Shown here in pieces: positions 1 through 8,520 of a stretch of 64,000 bases of DNA. The position numbers were made by a program, and so were the translations under genes. Source of the stretch: Methylaequor sp045563055 (GTDB lineage: Bacteria > Pseudomonadota > Alphaproteobacteria > Methylaequorales > Methylaequoraceae). Location: positions 22,317 through 86,316 of the forward strand of contig JBJKUR010000009.1 in assembly GCA_045563055.1 (NCBI GenBank). The letters run 5' to 3'. Each line of letters starts with the position of its first letter. Positions within the stretch are counted from its first letter, which is position 1. The notes under the pieces were generated by a model, which was not told the origin of the DNA, searched no databases, and was given only the letters and a program-made list of their open reading frames with translations.

Positions 1-174
1 AAGCCAGAATTAGCAATAAGAAAAGCAGTTGAGCGTATGGTATCTTCCAATGCATTATCGAAAAAACAGTTATCAAACCTTAGAATTTTTAAAGACGATA
101 ACCATAATCTAGATGCTCAAAAACCAGAAATTATTGATTTTGCTAGCCTCAACAGGAAAAATAAGGGACAATAA
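1..174 (+). CDS. rplM: 50S ribosomal protein L13, C-terminal part
   Basis: The last 57 codons of L13 are visible; the 5' part lies before the window. L13 is an early-assembling 23S rRNA binder of the large subunit. The end shows the family's 'KAVERM' helix, a 'QLSNLRIF' strand and the closing 'FASLNRKN' typical of alphaproteobacterial L13. Its TAA stop shares its last base with the ATG of rpsI, the normal coupled L13-S9 arrangement. Confidence 0.93.
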   Translation, partial: KPELAIRKAVERMVSSNALSKKQLSNLRIFKDDNHNLDAQKPEIIDFASLNRKNKGQ

Positions 175-638
175 TGTCAGAAGATAAAACTGAAAAGAAA
201 AATTCAACGCCTATTGTTGATCAAGATGATTTAAGTCCTAAAGTCGACGAGCATGGAAGGGCTTACGCAACGGGAAGAAGAAAAACCTCCGTTTCTAGAG
301 TTTGGATAAAATATGGTGGCAGTAAAATATCTGTAAATGGTAAGGAAAGTAAAGAATACTTCAAAAGAAAAATATATAGCACAATTTTAGAGGAACCTCT
401 TTTTAAAACCGACAACCTAGATAAACTTGAAATAATGTCAACCGTTGCTGGAGGAGGTCTATCTGGACAAGCTGGTGCACTTAGACACGGAATTAGTAGA
501 GCTCTAGTACATCTTGATCCATCTTTAAGAAAGAAATTAAAAAAAGCTGGATTTTTAACAAGAGATGCCAGGAAAGTTGAAAGAAAGAAATTCGGTAAAC
601 ACAAAGCAAGAAGAAGTCCTCAATTTTCTAAAAGATAA
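174..638 (+). CDS. rpsI: 30S ribosomal protein S9
   Basis: Small-subunit protein S9, whose C-terminal tail reaches the P-site tRNA. At 154 residues it is longer than the 130-residue E. coli form because of an acidic, lysine-rich N-terminal extension of about 25 residues, common in Alphaproteobacteria. The core begins at 'YATGRRKTSVSRVW', followed by the glycine-rich 'GGGLSGQAGALRHGISRAL' and the conserved basic end 'RRSPQFSKR'. The start codon overlaps the rplM stop by one base, and argC follows after 3 bases, so the three are probably cotranscribed. Confidence 0.97.
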   Translation: MSEDKTEKKNSTPIVDQDDLSPKVDEHGRAYATGRRKTSVSRVWIKYGGSKISVNGKESKEYFKRKIYSTILEEPLFKTDNLDKLEIMSTVAGGGLSGQAGALRHGISRALVHLDPSLRKKLKKAGFLTRDARKVERKKFGKHKARRSPQFSKR

Positions 639-641
639 TTC

Positions 642-1657
642 ATGTCCATAAACGTATGTATCTTTGGAGTATCTGGTTACACTGGATCAAAACTTCTATA
701 CTATCTAGATAAACATCCAAATGTAAACGTTGCAGGTGCTCTCGGTGATAGTTCAGCAGGGAAAACATCTAGGAGAGGTCTTTCCAAATCTTCAAAACTG
801 TTCAGACATCAAAATTACAGACTTTAAAAAATTTAATTTCAACAAAATCGATTTGATATTTAGTTGCTTGCCACATGGAAAGTTTCAAGAAAGTGTTATT
901 AAAATGCTAAATCCTAAGATAGCTATTATCGATTTATCAGGGGATTTTAGATTAGATTCAAAAAAGGACTACGAAAATTTTTATAATTGTATTCATAAAT
1001 CTATGAAATTACAGAATAAATTTGCATATGGATTAACCGAAGTTAATAGAGAAAATATTAAGAAGTCAAAGTTTATTGCAAACCCTGGATGTTACCCAAC
1101 GTCTATTCTTATTCCAATCATACCTTTACTCAAAGAAAAATCACTTAAAATTGATGACTTTATTATAGATTCTAAATCTGGGGTGAGCGGTGCGGGTAAA
1201 AAGGCTATCACACAAAATCTTTTTTCTGAATTAAGCGGTAATTTTTTTGCTTATGGAATAAATAAACATAAACACTATCCTGAAATCAAGCAGGAAATAG
1301 ATACAATTAACAATAAAGTAAGCTTAACTTTTACACCTCACCTTCTACCTGTAATTTCAGGAATTCAATCTACCATTTATTTCGAGAAGAAAAAAAAGTT
1401 AAGTGAATATAAAAACGTTTTGAAAGAATTTTACCAAAATGAATACTTTATTAAGATTCTTAAAGATTCTGATATCCCAACTTTAAATAATGTTAAAAGA
1501 TTCAAACTACTTGCATATGAATATCTTTTCCGATCAATCCAAAAAGAGAGTGATAATCGTAAGTTGTATTGACAATCTTGTCAAAGGTGCTGCTGGTCAA
1601 GCTATTCAAAATATGAACTTAATGTTTGATTTTAATGAGCAAGAGTCACTAACATGA
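642..1657 (+). pseudogene. argC: N-acetyl-gamma-glutamyl-phosphate reductase, frameshifted twice as read
   Basis: ArgC makes N-acetylglutamate semialdehyde in arginine synthesis. Three consecutive frames give one complete protein. Frame A (from 642) has the NADP-binding 'GVSGYTGSKLL'. Frame B (from about 762) has the active-site 'NPGCYPTS' and 'SGVSGAGKKA'. Frame C (from about 1495) has 'SDQSKKRVIIVSCIDNLVKGA'. Removing one A from the AAAA at 762-765 and one from the AAAA at 1495-1498 restores a continuous frame with the expected 'AGKHLGEVFP' and 'NVKDSNYLHM' junctions. The repaired frame stops at 1655-1657 and overlaps the next ATG (ATGA), as in an intact operon. The catalytic cysteine is present. 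I favour sequence error, but real decay is possible. Confidence 0.85.
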
Positions 1658-2196
1658 CGAAGAAGATATTAAATTATAGAGAATTTTCTCCAAAAATAGA
1701 CGAATCAGTCTTCGTTGCTGATGGAGTAGTTATTGTGGGTAATGTGGTAATTGAAGAAAAATCTAGTGTATGGTTTAATTCAGTAATTAGAGCAGATGTA
1801 AATTATGTAAACATTGGAAAAAAGTGTAATATTCAAGATGGCACAGTAATTCATGTTTCTTCTTACGGATTCTCAGCAAAGGGTGAAAAAGGAAATCCAA
1901 CAATAATTTCTGATAATGTAACGATTGGACACAACGCTACAATCCATGCATGTGAAATAGGCCAGAACTCTTTGATAGGAATGGGAGCAGTAATTTTAGA
2001 TCAGGCAAAAATCGAGGATTTTTGTTTGATTGCTGCTGGTGCTCTTGTAACCCCAGGAACAATAGTTAAAAGCAGAGAGTTATGGGCTGGTAGTCCAGCG
2101 AAGTTTATTAGGAAAATATCTGATAAAGAAGAAAAGTTACTGACTAATACACCAGAAGTATATTTCAACTTAAGTAAAGAATTTTTAAAAAAATAG
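1654..2196 (+). CDS. gamma-carbonic-anhydrase-like hexapeptide-repeat protein
   Basis: A 180-residue left-handed beta-helix protein of the gamma carbonic anhydrase / PaaY-YrdA family. Hexapeptide-type turns run through most of the chain ('VFVADGVVIVGNVVI', 'SVWFNSVIRADV', 'NIGKKCNIQDGTVIHVSS', 'TIGHNATIHACEIG'). Histidines in 'GTVIHVSS' and 'GHNATIHA' match the three zinc ligands of the family, so metal binding is likely; whether it hydrates CO2 cannot be told from sequence. The start overlaps the repaired argC stop by 4 bases, suggesting cotranscription. Probably a cytoplasmic trimer. Confidence 0.88.
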   Translation: MTKKILNYREFSPKIDESVFVADGVVIVGNVVIEEKSSVWFNSVIRADVNYVNIGKKCNIQDGTVIHVSSYGFSAKGEKGNPTIISDNVTIGHNATIHACEIGQNSLIGMGAVILDQAKIEDFCLIAAGALVTPGTIVKSRELWAGSPAKFIRKISDKEEKLLTNTPEVYFNLSKEFLKK

Positions 2197-2247
2197 TTTG
2201 AGATTCAGAAATATTAACTATACTTCAGTATTGAGGGAAAATATAAA

Positions 2248-3008
2248 GTGATAAATAGAAAATCCTTAACAATTTCGACTTTACTGATATTTCTTTGCGT
2301 CAGCTGTATATCTGTTGACGGCCTAGTTGGGAATTCTGATACCGTTGAACGAAGATGCAGTTGACGAAATTGGGCAACTACTATCAGATATTCAACAAGA
2401 AGAGGATGAAATGTTTGAAAGTCCAGAGGATTCCCTTAACAATCTAAGTGATAGTGATGAAAAACTCCCTCCATCTCCGACAAAAGAATATGATAGTGTT
2501 CTTTTAGAAAATGAAAACGAAGTTGAGGAAATTGTTGCAGTACAAGAAGAAAGCTACAACTAAAGATGAAATTAACAACCAAGAAATTAATCAGAATAAA
2601 TTTAGAGAATTTCAAAGTGAAATAGCAAAACTTAGTATTAATGATAAGTTGCAATATAGAGTCGCAACAATAAACTTTTACAGTGGTTCCAGTATAGTTG
2701 ATAACATAGGACTAAAAAAAATAAAGAAAATATCCAAAATTGCTAAAGAGAGAAATGCAAAAATTAAGGTAGTTGGACATGCAAGTAAAAGAACTAGAGA
2801 TATGCCATTAGCTAAACATAAGCTTGTTAATTTTAATATTTCAGATAAAAGGGCTCAGTCAGTCGCAAATGTTTTTATTAAGCAATATAATATTCCAAGT
2901 AGCTCCTTAATCACTGAAGCTGTTTCAGATACAAAGCCTCTTTTCAAAGAAAATATGCCTGCTGGAACTAAAGCAAATCAGAGAACTGAAATTTTCCTAA
3001 TTTATTGA
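2248..3008 (+). pseudogene. OmpA-like peptidoglycan-associated lipoprotein, frameshifted twice as read
   Basis: Three frames in series form one envelope protein. A GTG start at 2248 opens a hydrophobic signal ('STLLIFLCVSC') ending in a lipobox-like cysteine. From about 2330 the next frame gives an acidic linker ('LLSDIQQEEDEMFESPED'). From about 2550 the third gives an OmpA C-terminal domain with 'IKVVGHASKRTRD', 'NISDKRAQSVANVFI' and a closing 'NQRTEIFLIY', which binds peptidoglycan. Dropping one A from the AAA at 2550-2552 gives a smooth join ('VQEEATTKDEI'). The first join lies within about 2327-2350 and is less certain. The likely role is outer-membrane anchoring. Residues that contact diaminopimelate were not checked individually. 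It may be a sequence error or a decaying gene. Confidence 0.7.
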
Positions 3009-3017
3009 TCTAAGTAA

Positions 3018-4304
3018 GTGAAAATCAAAGTTATTAAGATAGCAATTGCTGGGGTTGGAACAGTCGGAAGCGGTCTTCTAGATTTATTAAAGAAATTTAA
3101 AAAAACAAATTATAAAATCAAAATCACCCACATCGCAGCTAGAAGAAATTTTAATAAACTTAATAAATCTTTTCCAAATTCCAAGGTTTTTAAAGATGCT
3201 AAATCTCTCTTGGATGAATATGATTATGATGTTTTAGTTGAGCTTATTGGTGGTGAGGGTGGAATTGCAAAAAAAATTATATTTGATGCTTTAAAAAAAA
3301 AGAAACACGTTGTTACAGCAAATAAAGCTTTAGTATCAAAATATTGGCAGCAAATTGTAAAGTTAACGCAAACAAATGGTTGCACATTGAAATATGAAGC
3401 TGCGGTTGCCGGAGGAATCCCGATAATCAAAGTTATTGGGGAGTTTTTAATTTCTAATAAAATTAAGAAAATATATGGTATTCTAAATGGGACATCGAAT
3501 TATATTCTTAGTAAAATGCTTTCATCGAATGGCGAGTTTAAAAATATATTAAAAGAGGCTCAAAGATTGGGTTACGCTGAATCTAACCCTAAATTTGATA
3601 TCGATGGAACTGATACAGCTCAAAAATTGTCAATTTTGTCTTCTATAGCTTTTAACTCCAATAACAAAGTGCAAAAAATTCAAAATGAAGGTATTGAATC
3701 AATAAATTTGGTTGATCTAAAGATCGCAAATTCATTGGGATATAAAATAAAACTTTTGGGGCTAACGGAACAAAACAATAAAAAAATTAAAAATTATGTT
3801 TATCCATGTTTACTCTCAAAAGACTCATTTATAGCTAATATTGATGGTGTATATAATGGGGTGGTTGTAGAATCTAATTTTTGTAATAAAAGTTGTTTTG
3901 TAGGAGAGGGTGCCGGAGCTAACCCGACAGCCACATCTGTTCTTAGCGATATAATTTTTCTTATAGAAATGGACAATCAAATTACGATGCCCAAAACTTT
4001 AATAAATAACTATGAGTTTGTTGATTTGAAGTCTAGGTATGGAAGCTATTATCTTAGATTTACTACAGATGATAAATCGGGAGTAATCTCTGGAATCGCT
4101 AATGAATTTAAGAGATTTAATATTTCAATGAAATCCATGCTCCAAAAAGAAACTCATCAATCAAATTCTAAAGATGCAACGATTGTTATAACAACACATA
4201 ATTGTTACGAAAAAAATATGATGGATGCTCTCTCAAAAATTAATACTCTTGGATTTATCAGAGAGAAAACAGTTTATATAAGAATAGAAAATTTAAATAA
4301 TTGA
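3018..4304 (+). CDS. hom: homoserine dehydrogenase
   Basis: NAD(P)-dependent reduction of aspartate semialdehyde to homoserine, the branch point to threonine and methionine. The 428-residue protein has the Rossmann motif 'GVGTVGSGLLDLL' near residue 12, then 'TANKALVSKY', 'EAAVAGGIPIIK', 'LNGTSNYILSKM' and the substrate-binding 'PKFDIDGTDTAQKLSIL'. A C-terminal ACT domain ('SGVISGIANEFKRFNISMKSML') suggests feedback control by threonine. Translation starts at GTG 3018, 10 bases after the lipoprotein stop. The 3' end overlaps the convergent phosphofructokinase gene by 12 bases. Confidence 0.96.
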   Translation: MKIKVIKIAIAGVGTVGSGLLDLLKKFKKTNYKIKITHIAARRNFNKLNKSFPNSKVFKDAKSLLDEYDYDVLVELIGGEGGIAKKIIFDALKKKKHVVTANKALVSKYWQQIVKLTQTNGCTLKYEAAVAGGIPIIKVIGEFLISNKIKKIYGILNGTSNYILSKMLSSNGEFKNILKEAQRLGYAESNPKFDIDGTDTAQKLSILSSIAFNSNNKVQKIQNEGIESINLVDLKIANSLGYKIKLLGLTEQNNKKIKNYVYPCLLSKDSFIANIDGVYNGVVVESNFCNKSCFVGEGAGANPTATSVLSDIIFLIEMDNQITMPKTLINNYEFVDLKSRYGSYYLRFTTDDKSGVISGIANEFKRFNISMKSMLQKETHQSNSKDATIVITTHNCYEKNMMDALSKINTLGFIREKTVYIRIENLNN

Positions 4305-5486
4305 AAGAGTGTCAGGGATTTTTTTTCCAATTAGTGGTTTGCAATAGCTTAGAAACCTCTTTGTTACAAAGAATTTTTTTCGATCATAAAATTCATCAGG
4401 CATAACTTTGGTTTTTCCAGCTATTGCCTCTAACTTGTTTATAATAAAACTTGTTCTATAAATACTGCCAAAACTCTTTCTTTCTTTAATTCCAATTGAA
4501 AAAGAAGTTTTTAATTTATTTGAATAATTTACAGCTTTAAGACCAATCTGCAGTGCTTCTTTCTGATCAACCTCTGAACTTGATCCAAGAAATGATCTCT
4601 GAGAATAACCCAGTGTATCTGCTCTCACTCTAGATATTTGTAATTTTTGTTTAACTGCATTAGCTAAGTAATCCCCCAACATGCCGCTTCCTGACAGTTG
4701 AATATTACCATGTGCATCATACTCATTTATTTTTTTGAGCTTTTCGGTAAACAATTTGTTTTTTTTATTTTTTATTCCCTCTGAAACTGCTATCACACAT
4801 CTTCCATAGCTGTTGTAAACATTTTTTATGCTCTCTAAAAAATCATTTAAACTAACGGAATGTTCTGGGATAAAAATTAAATGTGGACCGTCATTTTGCT
4901 TTGATTTTAATAAAGCTGAAGATGCAGCAAGAAATCCTGCATGTCTTCCCATTACTACTCCGATATATACCCCAGGAAGAGATTTAACATCGTAATTGAT
5001 TCCTGAAAAAAGTTGTGCGACATATTTTGCTGCCGAACCAAACCCTGGTGTATGATCATTTAAAACTAAATCATTGTCTATAGTTTTGGGGACATGAATA
5101 CATTGAAGGTCATAGTTTTTATTATAAGCAAATTCTGAAATTATTCTTAAGCTATCAGATGAGTCATTGCCACCGATGTAATAAAATTTGTTGATCTTTT
5201 TTTCCTTTAACACGCTAAAAATTTCACGACAGTACTCTTTATCTGGTTTGTCTCTTGTGGAACCCAAAGCTGCCCCAGGAGTTGTTTTTAATAATTGCAG
5301 TTCAGAAGAGGAAAATTTGCTTAATGACATGAATTTATTATTAATTATTCCACTAACACCGTTAAATGCACCCAAAACTTTTGATTTTTTCTTTGTTTCA
5401 TTAATTATGATGCCAACCAAAGATTGATTGATTACATTGGTTGGCCCACCACCCTGAGCGATTAATATATTATTACTAATGGACAT
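4293..5486 (-). CDS. 6-phosphofructokinase, probably diphosphate-dependent
   Basis: Phosphofructokinase-family enzyme interconverting fructose 6-phosphate and fructose 1,6-bisphosphate. Motifs in order are 'AQGGGPTNVINQSL' near the N-terminus, 'YYIGGNDSSDSLRI', 'VPKTIDNDL', 'GVVMGRHAGFLAASSAL' and 'GSGMLGDYLAN'. Two positions decide the donor: an acidic residue where ATP enzymes carry glycine (GGND, against GGDG) and lysine in 'PKTIDND' (ATP enzymes have PGTIDND). Both point to pyrophosphate, making the reaction reversible. GGND rather than the usual GGDD is a small oddity. It is minus strand between hom and recJ, with 21 bases separating it from divergent recJ. Confidence 0.9.
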   Translation of the reverse strand: MSISNNILIAQGGGPTNVINQSLVGIIINETKKKSKVLGAFNGVSGIINNKFMSLSKFSSSELQLLKTTPGAALGSTRDKPDKEYCREIFSVLKEKKINKFYYIGGNDSSDSLRIISEFAYNKNYDLQCIHVPKTIDNDLVLNDHTPGFGSAAKYVAQLFSGINYDVKSLPGVYIGVVMGRHAGFLAASSALLKSKQNDGPHLIFIPEHSVSLNDFLESIKNVYNSYGRCVIAVSEGIKNKKNKLFTEKLKKINEYDAHGNIQLSGSGMLGDYLANAVKQKLQISRVRADTLGYSQRSFLGSSSEVDQKEALQIGLKAVNYSNKLKTSFSIGIKERKSFGSIYRTSFIINKLEAIAGKTKVMPDEFYDRKKFFVTKRFLSYCKPLIGKKIPDTLSII

Positions 5487-5507
5487 TTTTTATGTTAAAT
5501 TTTATTT

Positions 5508-7277
5508 ATGAAACCAAATCATAATTTAATTCAAGTAGATCAAAAACACAATGATGAAATTCATAATTACTCGTTGAAAGGAGTGCTTTGGAAACAAAAT
5601 AAACTTGATACAACAAAGTATAATGAAATTAAAGATAATTTAAATTTGGACTCTCATGTTGCACGATTAGCTGCTGTTAGGAGCATAAAAAGCACCGATT
5701 TTTTAAACTATATAAACCCTAAAATAAAAAACATTCTTCCAGATCCTTTTGTATTAGACGATATGGAGAAAGCTACTAATAAGATTGTTCATCATATAAA
5801 AAATAAAAAAAAAATTGGAATTCTTGGAGATTATGATGTCGATGGTGCAAGTGCTACAGCCCTTTTATGTAATTATCTTAGTGATATTGATGTTGATTTT
5901 GAATTTTACATTCCTGATAGGATTAGAGAAGGATATGGTCCAAATGTTAATGCTTTAATAAATTTAAAGAATAAAGGTTGTGAATTAATTTTAACTCTTG
6001 ACTGTGGAACTTCTGCAGTAAATTGTATTAAGGAAATTAATAAAGAGAACGTAGATATAATTATTGTTGATCATCATCTTCAATCAGATGTGTTACCTGA
6101 TGCATTTGCAATAATTAACCCCCAAAAAAAAAAGGATATTTCAAATTTAAATAACCTATGTGCTACTGGTGTGGTCTTTTTTTTAATAGTTTCAATAAAT
6201 CGGGAGTTAAGAAAAGATGACTATTATAAGTTTAAATTACCTAATTTAGTAAAATACCTGGACTTAGTAGCTTTAGCAACTATCTGTGATTTAGTTAAAC
6301 TAGACACAATTAATAGAGCTTTTGTAAAGCAAGGACTCAAGGTTTTAAATAAACTTAAAAACACTGGTATTGCAGCATTGGTTGAATGTTCTTCAGTTAA
6401 CCAACTTTTAAACGAGTATCATTTAGGCTTTGTACTTGGACCAAGAATTAATGCTGGAGGGCGAGTAGGGGATTCAAAACTAGGGGTAAACTTGTTGACA
6501 TCAAAAAATAAGACAATTTCATTAATTTTATCAAACAAACTTTGTAGTTTTAATGACACAAGAAGAGCTATAGAAACGAAAGTTCTATCAGAAGCCATGA
6601 ATCAAATTAATGAAAATTCAGAAGATATAATATGTGTTCACGGTAAAGACTGGCACCCAGGAGTATTAGGTATAGTTGCAGCAAAAATTACAGAAAAATA
6701 TCGTAGGCCATCCATTGTGATTTCAGAGGACTCTGATAATTGTTCTGCATCATGCAGGTCAGTAAAGAGTTTTGATATTGGAGCCTTTATAATTGATTCT
6801 GTAAATAGTGGCATTTTAATTTCAGGAGGTGGTCATAAAATGGCAGGAGGTTTTTGTATTAAAAAGTCAAAGATAAAACTTTTTAAAGACTCTATGAAAG
6901 AGAAGTTTAAAAAAAATAAATTAGATTTAATCAGATCATTTGAATTTGAAATACCCTTGTCGAGTGTAACAAATAAGTTTTATAATCAGCTTCAAGAATT
7001 TGCACCATTCGGAATGGGAAATCCAAAACCAAAATTTTTACTCAAGAATTGTCACATAAAATATCCAAAGATAGTTGGTGATAAGCATGTTTCTTTTTTC
7101 TTAGCAGACGACTATGGTAATAAAATTAAATGTATATATTTTAATTCAACTGGGACAGACATGGGAAGCTTTATTGAGTCTGAGCGTTCATTTTTTGGTA
7201 TAGTTGTTTCTTTACTTTTAAATTTGTGGGGAGGCAATGAAAGTGTAGAAATTTTAGTCGAGGATATTATAGCTTAG
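5508..7277 (+). CDS. recJ: single-stranded-DNA-specific exonuclease RecJ
   Basis: A 5'-3' ssDNA exonuclease of recombination and mismatch repair. The 589-residue chain carries the DHH phosphoesterase motifs in order: 'GILGDYDVDGASATALL' (about residues 104-120), 'ILTLDCGTSA', 'IIVDHHLQ' (the DHH motif) and 'LVALATICDLV'. It then has 'LGPRINAGGRVGDS' and the DHHA1-type 'ISGGGHKMAGGF', followed by a C-terminal OB-like region. The metal-binding Asp and His residues are intact. Length is normal. The last 4 bases overlap the convergent small gene downstream. Confidence 0.95.
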   Translation: MKPNHNLIQVDQKHNDEIHNYSLKGVLWKQNKLDTTKYNEIKDNLNLDSHVARLAAVRSIKSTDFLNYINPKIKNILPDPFVLDDMEKATNKIVHHIKNKKKIGILGDYDVDGASATALLCNYLSDIDVDFEFYIPDRIREGYGPNVNALINLKNKGCELILTLDCGTSAVNCIKEINKENVDIIIVDHHLQSDVLPDAFAIINPQKKKDISNLNNLCATGVVFFLIVSINRELRKDDYYKFKLPNLVKYLDLVALATICDLVKLDTINRAFVKQGLKVLNKLKNTGIAALVECSSVNQLLNEYHLGFVLGPRINAGGRVGDSKLGVNLLTSKNKTISLILSNKLCSFNDTRRAIETKVLSEAMNQINENSEDIICVHGKDWHPGVLGIVAAKITEKYRRPSIVISEDSDNCSASCRSVKSFDIGAFIIDSVNSGILISGGGHKMAGGFCIKKSKIKLFKDSMKEKFKKNKLDLIRSFEFEIPLSSVTNKFYNQLQEFAPFGMGNPKPKFLLKNCHIKYPKIVGDKHVSFFLADDYGNKIKCIYFNSTGTDMGSFIESERSFFGIVVSLLLNLWGGNESVEILVEDIIA

Positions 7278-7618
7278 TCAACAATTCTCATTTGCGTGTA
7301 ATAAATCCTGCAATCATTTCCGTCTGTTGATATCAGACAATTTAGATATTCGGAAAGTCTAGCATTAGAGCATCCAGCTTCTTTGTATAGAGGAATACCC
7401 TGAAAGTTTTGTTCGAAATTCTTTTTAAATTGTTCTAAAGCGGAAGCCTTGAGATTTGGTGAACTTTGAAATTGATTTTTGATTTTTGAAACTGCTGCTT
7501 CGTACGGAAAGATTATTTCATATCCTCTTAGATTGCAAAGGTGATTTGGAGCTTCTTTACCTGTGACACTATCATACGAAAGTGATATTAAAAAAGACAA
7601 AATTAAAAACTTAAACAT
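7274..7618 (-). CDS. hypothetical exported small protein
   Basis: A 114-residue protein of no family I recognise. The N-terminus (MFKFLILSFLISLSYDSVTG) resembles a signal peptide. The mature part has four cysteines, near residues 28, 83, 94 and 102, which could form two disulfides in the periplasm, and a lysine/glutamine-rich helical middle. It lies convergent to recJ (4-base overlap) and upstream-to-upstream with tRNA-Glu. I see no enzyme motif. Confidence 0.6.
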   Translation of the reverse strand: MFKFLILSFLISLSYDSVTGKEAPNHLCNLRGYEIIFPYEAAVSKIKNQFQSSPNLKASALEQFKKNFEQNFQGIPLYKEAGCSNARLSEYLNCLISTDGNDCRIYYTQMRIVD

Positions 7619-7690
7619 TACAAAAACAATTTACATATAATTTAAAAACATTATATATATATTCATATTTGTAATTTGCAAGCTATAATT

Positions 7691-7766
7691 GTCCCCTTCG
7701 TCTAGTGGTTCAGGACACCGCCCTTTCACGGCGGCAACACGGGTTCGAATCCCGTAGGGGACGCCA
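7691..7766 (+). tRNA. tRNA-Glu (UUC)
   Basis: A 76-nt cloverleaf with acceptor stem GTCCCCT/AGGGGAC, anticodon loop holding TTC, T loop TTCGAAT and encoded CCA. It stands alone between two minus-strand genes. A TATAAT lies immediately before it (7684-7689), but that would start transcription inside the tRNA, so the true promoter is probably further upstream. Confidence 0.97.
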
Positions 7767-7794
7767 ATTCATAAGCCAATATTTTTAAGAGTTT

Positions 7795-8514
7795 TCAGTC
7801 TTCTAGTACAAAATTAACAGGAATGTGGATAGAGTCTTTAATAAATTTTTTTCCGGATTTAGCTGGAGTGAATCTCCATTCTTTAAGTGTACTTAAACTT
7901 ACATTATCCAGCACCTTGAATCCACTTGATTTCAGAACTTTAATATAAGTAACATTTCCAGTTTTATCTATATCTGCTTGAATTACAACTCTTCCTTCCC
8001 AGCCCCTCTTTCTTGCGATTAAAGGATATTTTGGATGTGGATTGTTGTGTGAACCGATTTTATATTCTGCTCTAGATTGAGTTATAAGATTTTTTTTTTT
8101 TTTAATTTGATAGTTAGGGCTAGATTTTTTTAAAACAACGTTCTCTTCTTTATTCGACATTTTCTTAGGAGTGATTAATTTATTTTTTACGTAATTTGAT
8201 TTTTCACTATCTTTATATTTATGGATTTCAGACGAATTTTGAGTGCTTTTAATTAAATTAATATTATCTATTTTATTTAATTTTCTTACTTCCAATATAT
8301 TTTGCAATTTTGTTTTTTTTTGCTTAAAGCTTAAACTTTCATTTAATTTATTTAGATTGATATCTTCAGAATATTTTTCAATTTTTACCTCTATAATAGA
8401 AGACTTTGAAGAAATAAAATTTTGTGAAAAATTTGTAATAAATGCCAATACCAAAGAGTGCAGTCCTAGAGAAAAAAAAATGCAAATATTAAAATTATTA
8501 TTGTTCTTTAACAT
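7795..8514 (-). CDS. tonB: TonB energy-transducing protein
   Basis: TonB family protein, 239 residues: a short cytoplasmic start, one membrane anchor at about residues 9-29 ('ICIFFSLGLHSLVLAFITNF'), a long lysine/serine/asparagine-rich periplasmic spacer, and a C-terminal TonB fold ('PKYPLIARKRGWEGRVVI', 'VLKSSGFKVLDNVSLSTLKEWRF'). It passes proton-motive energy to outer-membrane receptors. The spacer is not proline-rich, unlike E. coli TonB. It begins 6 bases after the receptor gene stop, in the same transcription unit behind the B12 riboswitch, so it is probably dedicated to that receptor. No exbB or exbD is in the window. Confidence 0.88.
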   Translation of the reverse strand: MLKNNNNFNICIFFSLGLHSLVLAFITNFSQNFISSKSSIIEVKIEKYSEDINLNKLNESLSFKQKKTKLQNILEVRKLNKIDNINLIKSTQNSSEIHKYKDSEKSNYVKNKLITPKKMSNKEENVVLKKSSPNYQIKKKKNLITQSRAEYKIGSHNNPHPKYPLIARKRGWEGRVVIQADIDKTGNVTYIKVLKSSGFKVLDNVSLSTLKEWRFTPAKSGKKFIKDSIHIPVNFVLED

Positions 8515-8520
8515 AAATTA

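Noticed and set aside
7684..7689. TATAAT one base before tRNA-Glu as its promoter
   Set aside because: Transcription would start about 7 bases downstream, inside the tRNA, so it cannot produce a complete precursor.
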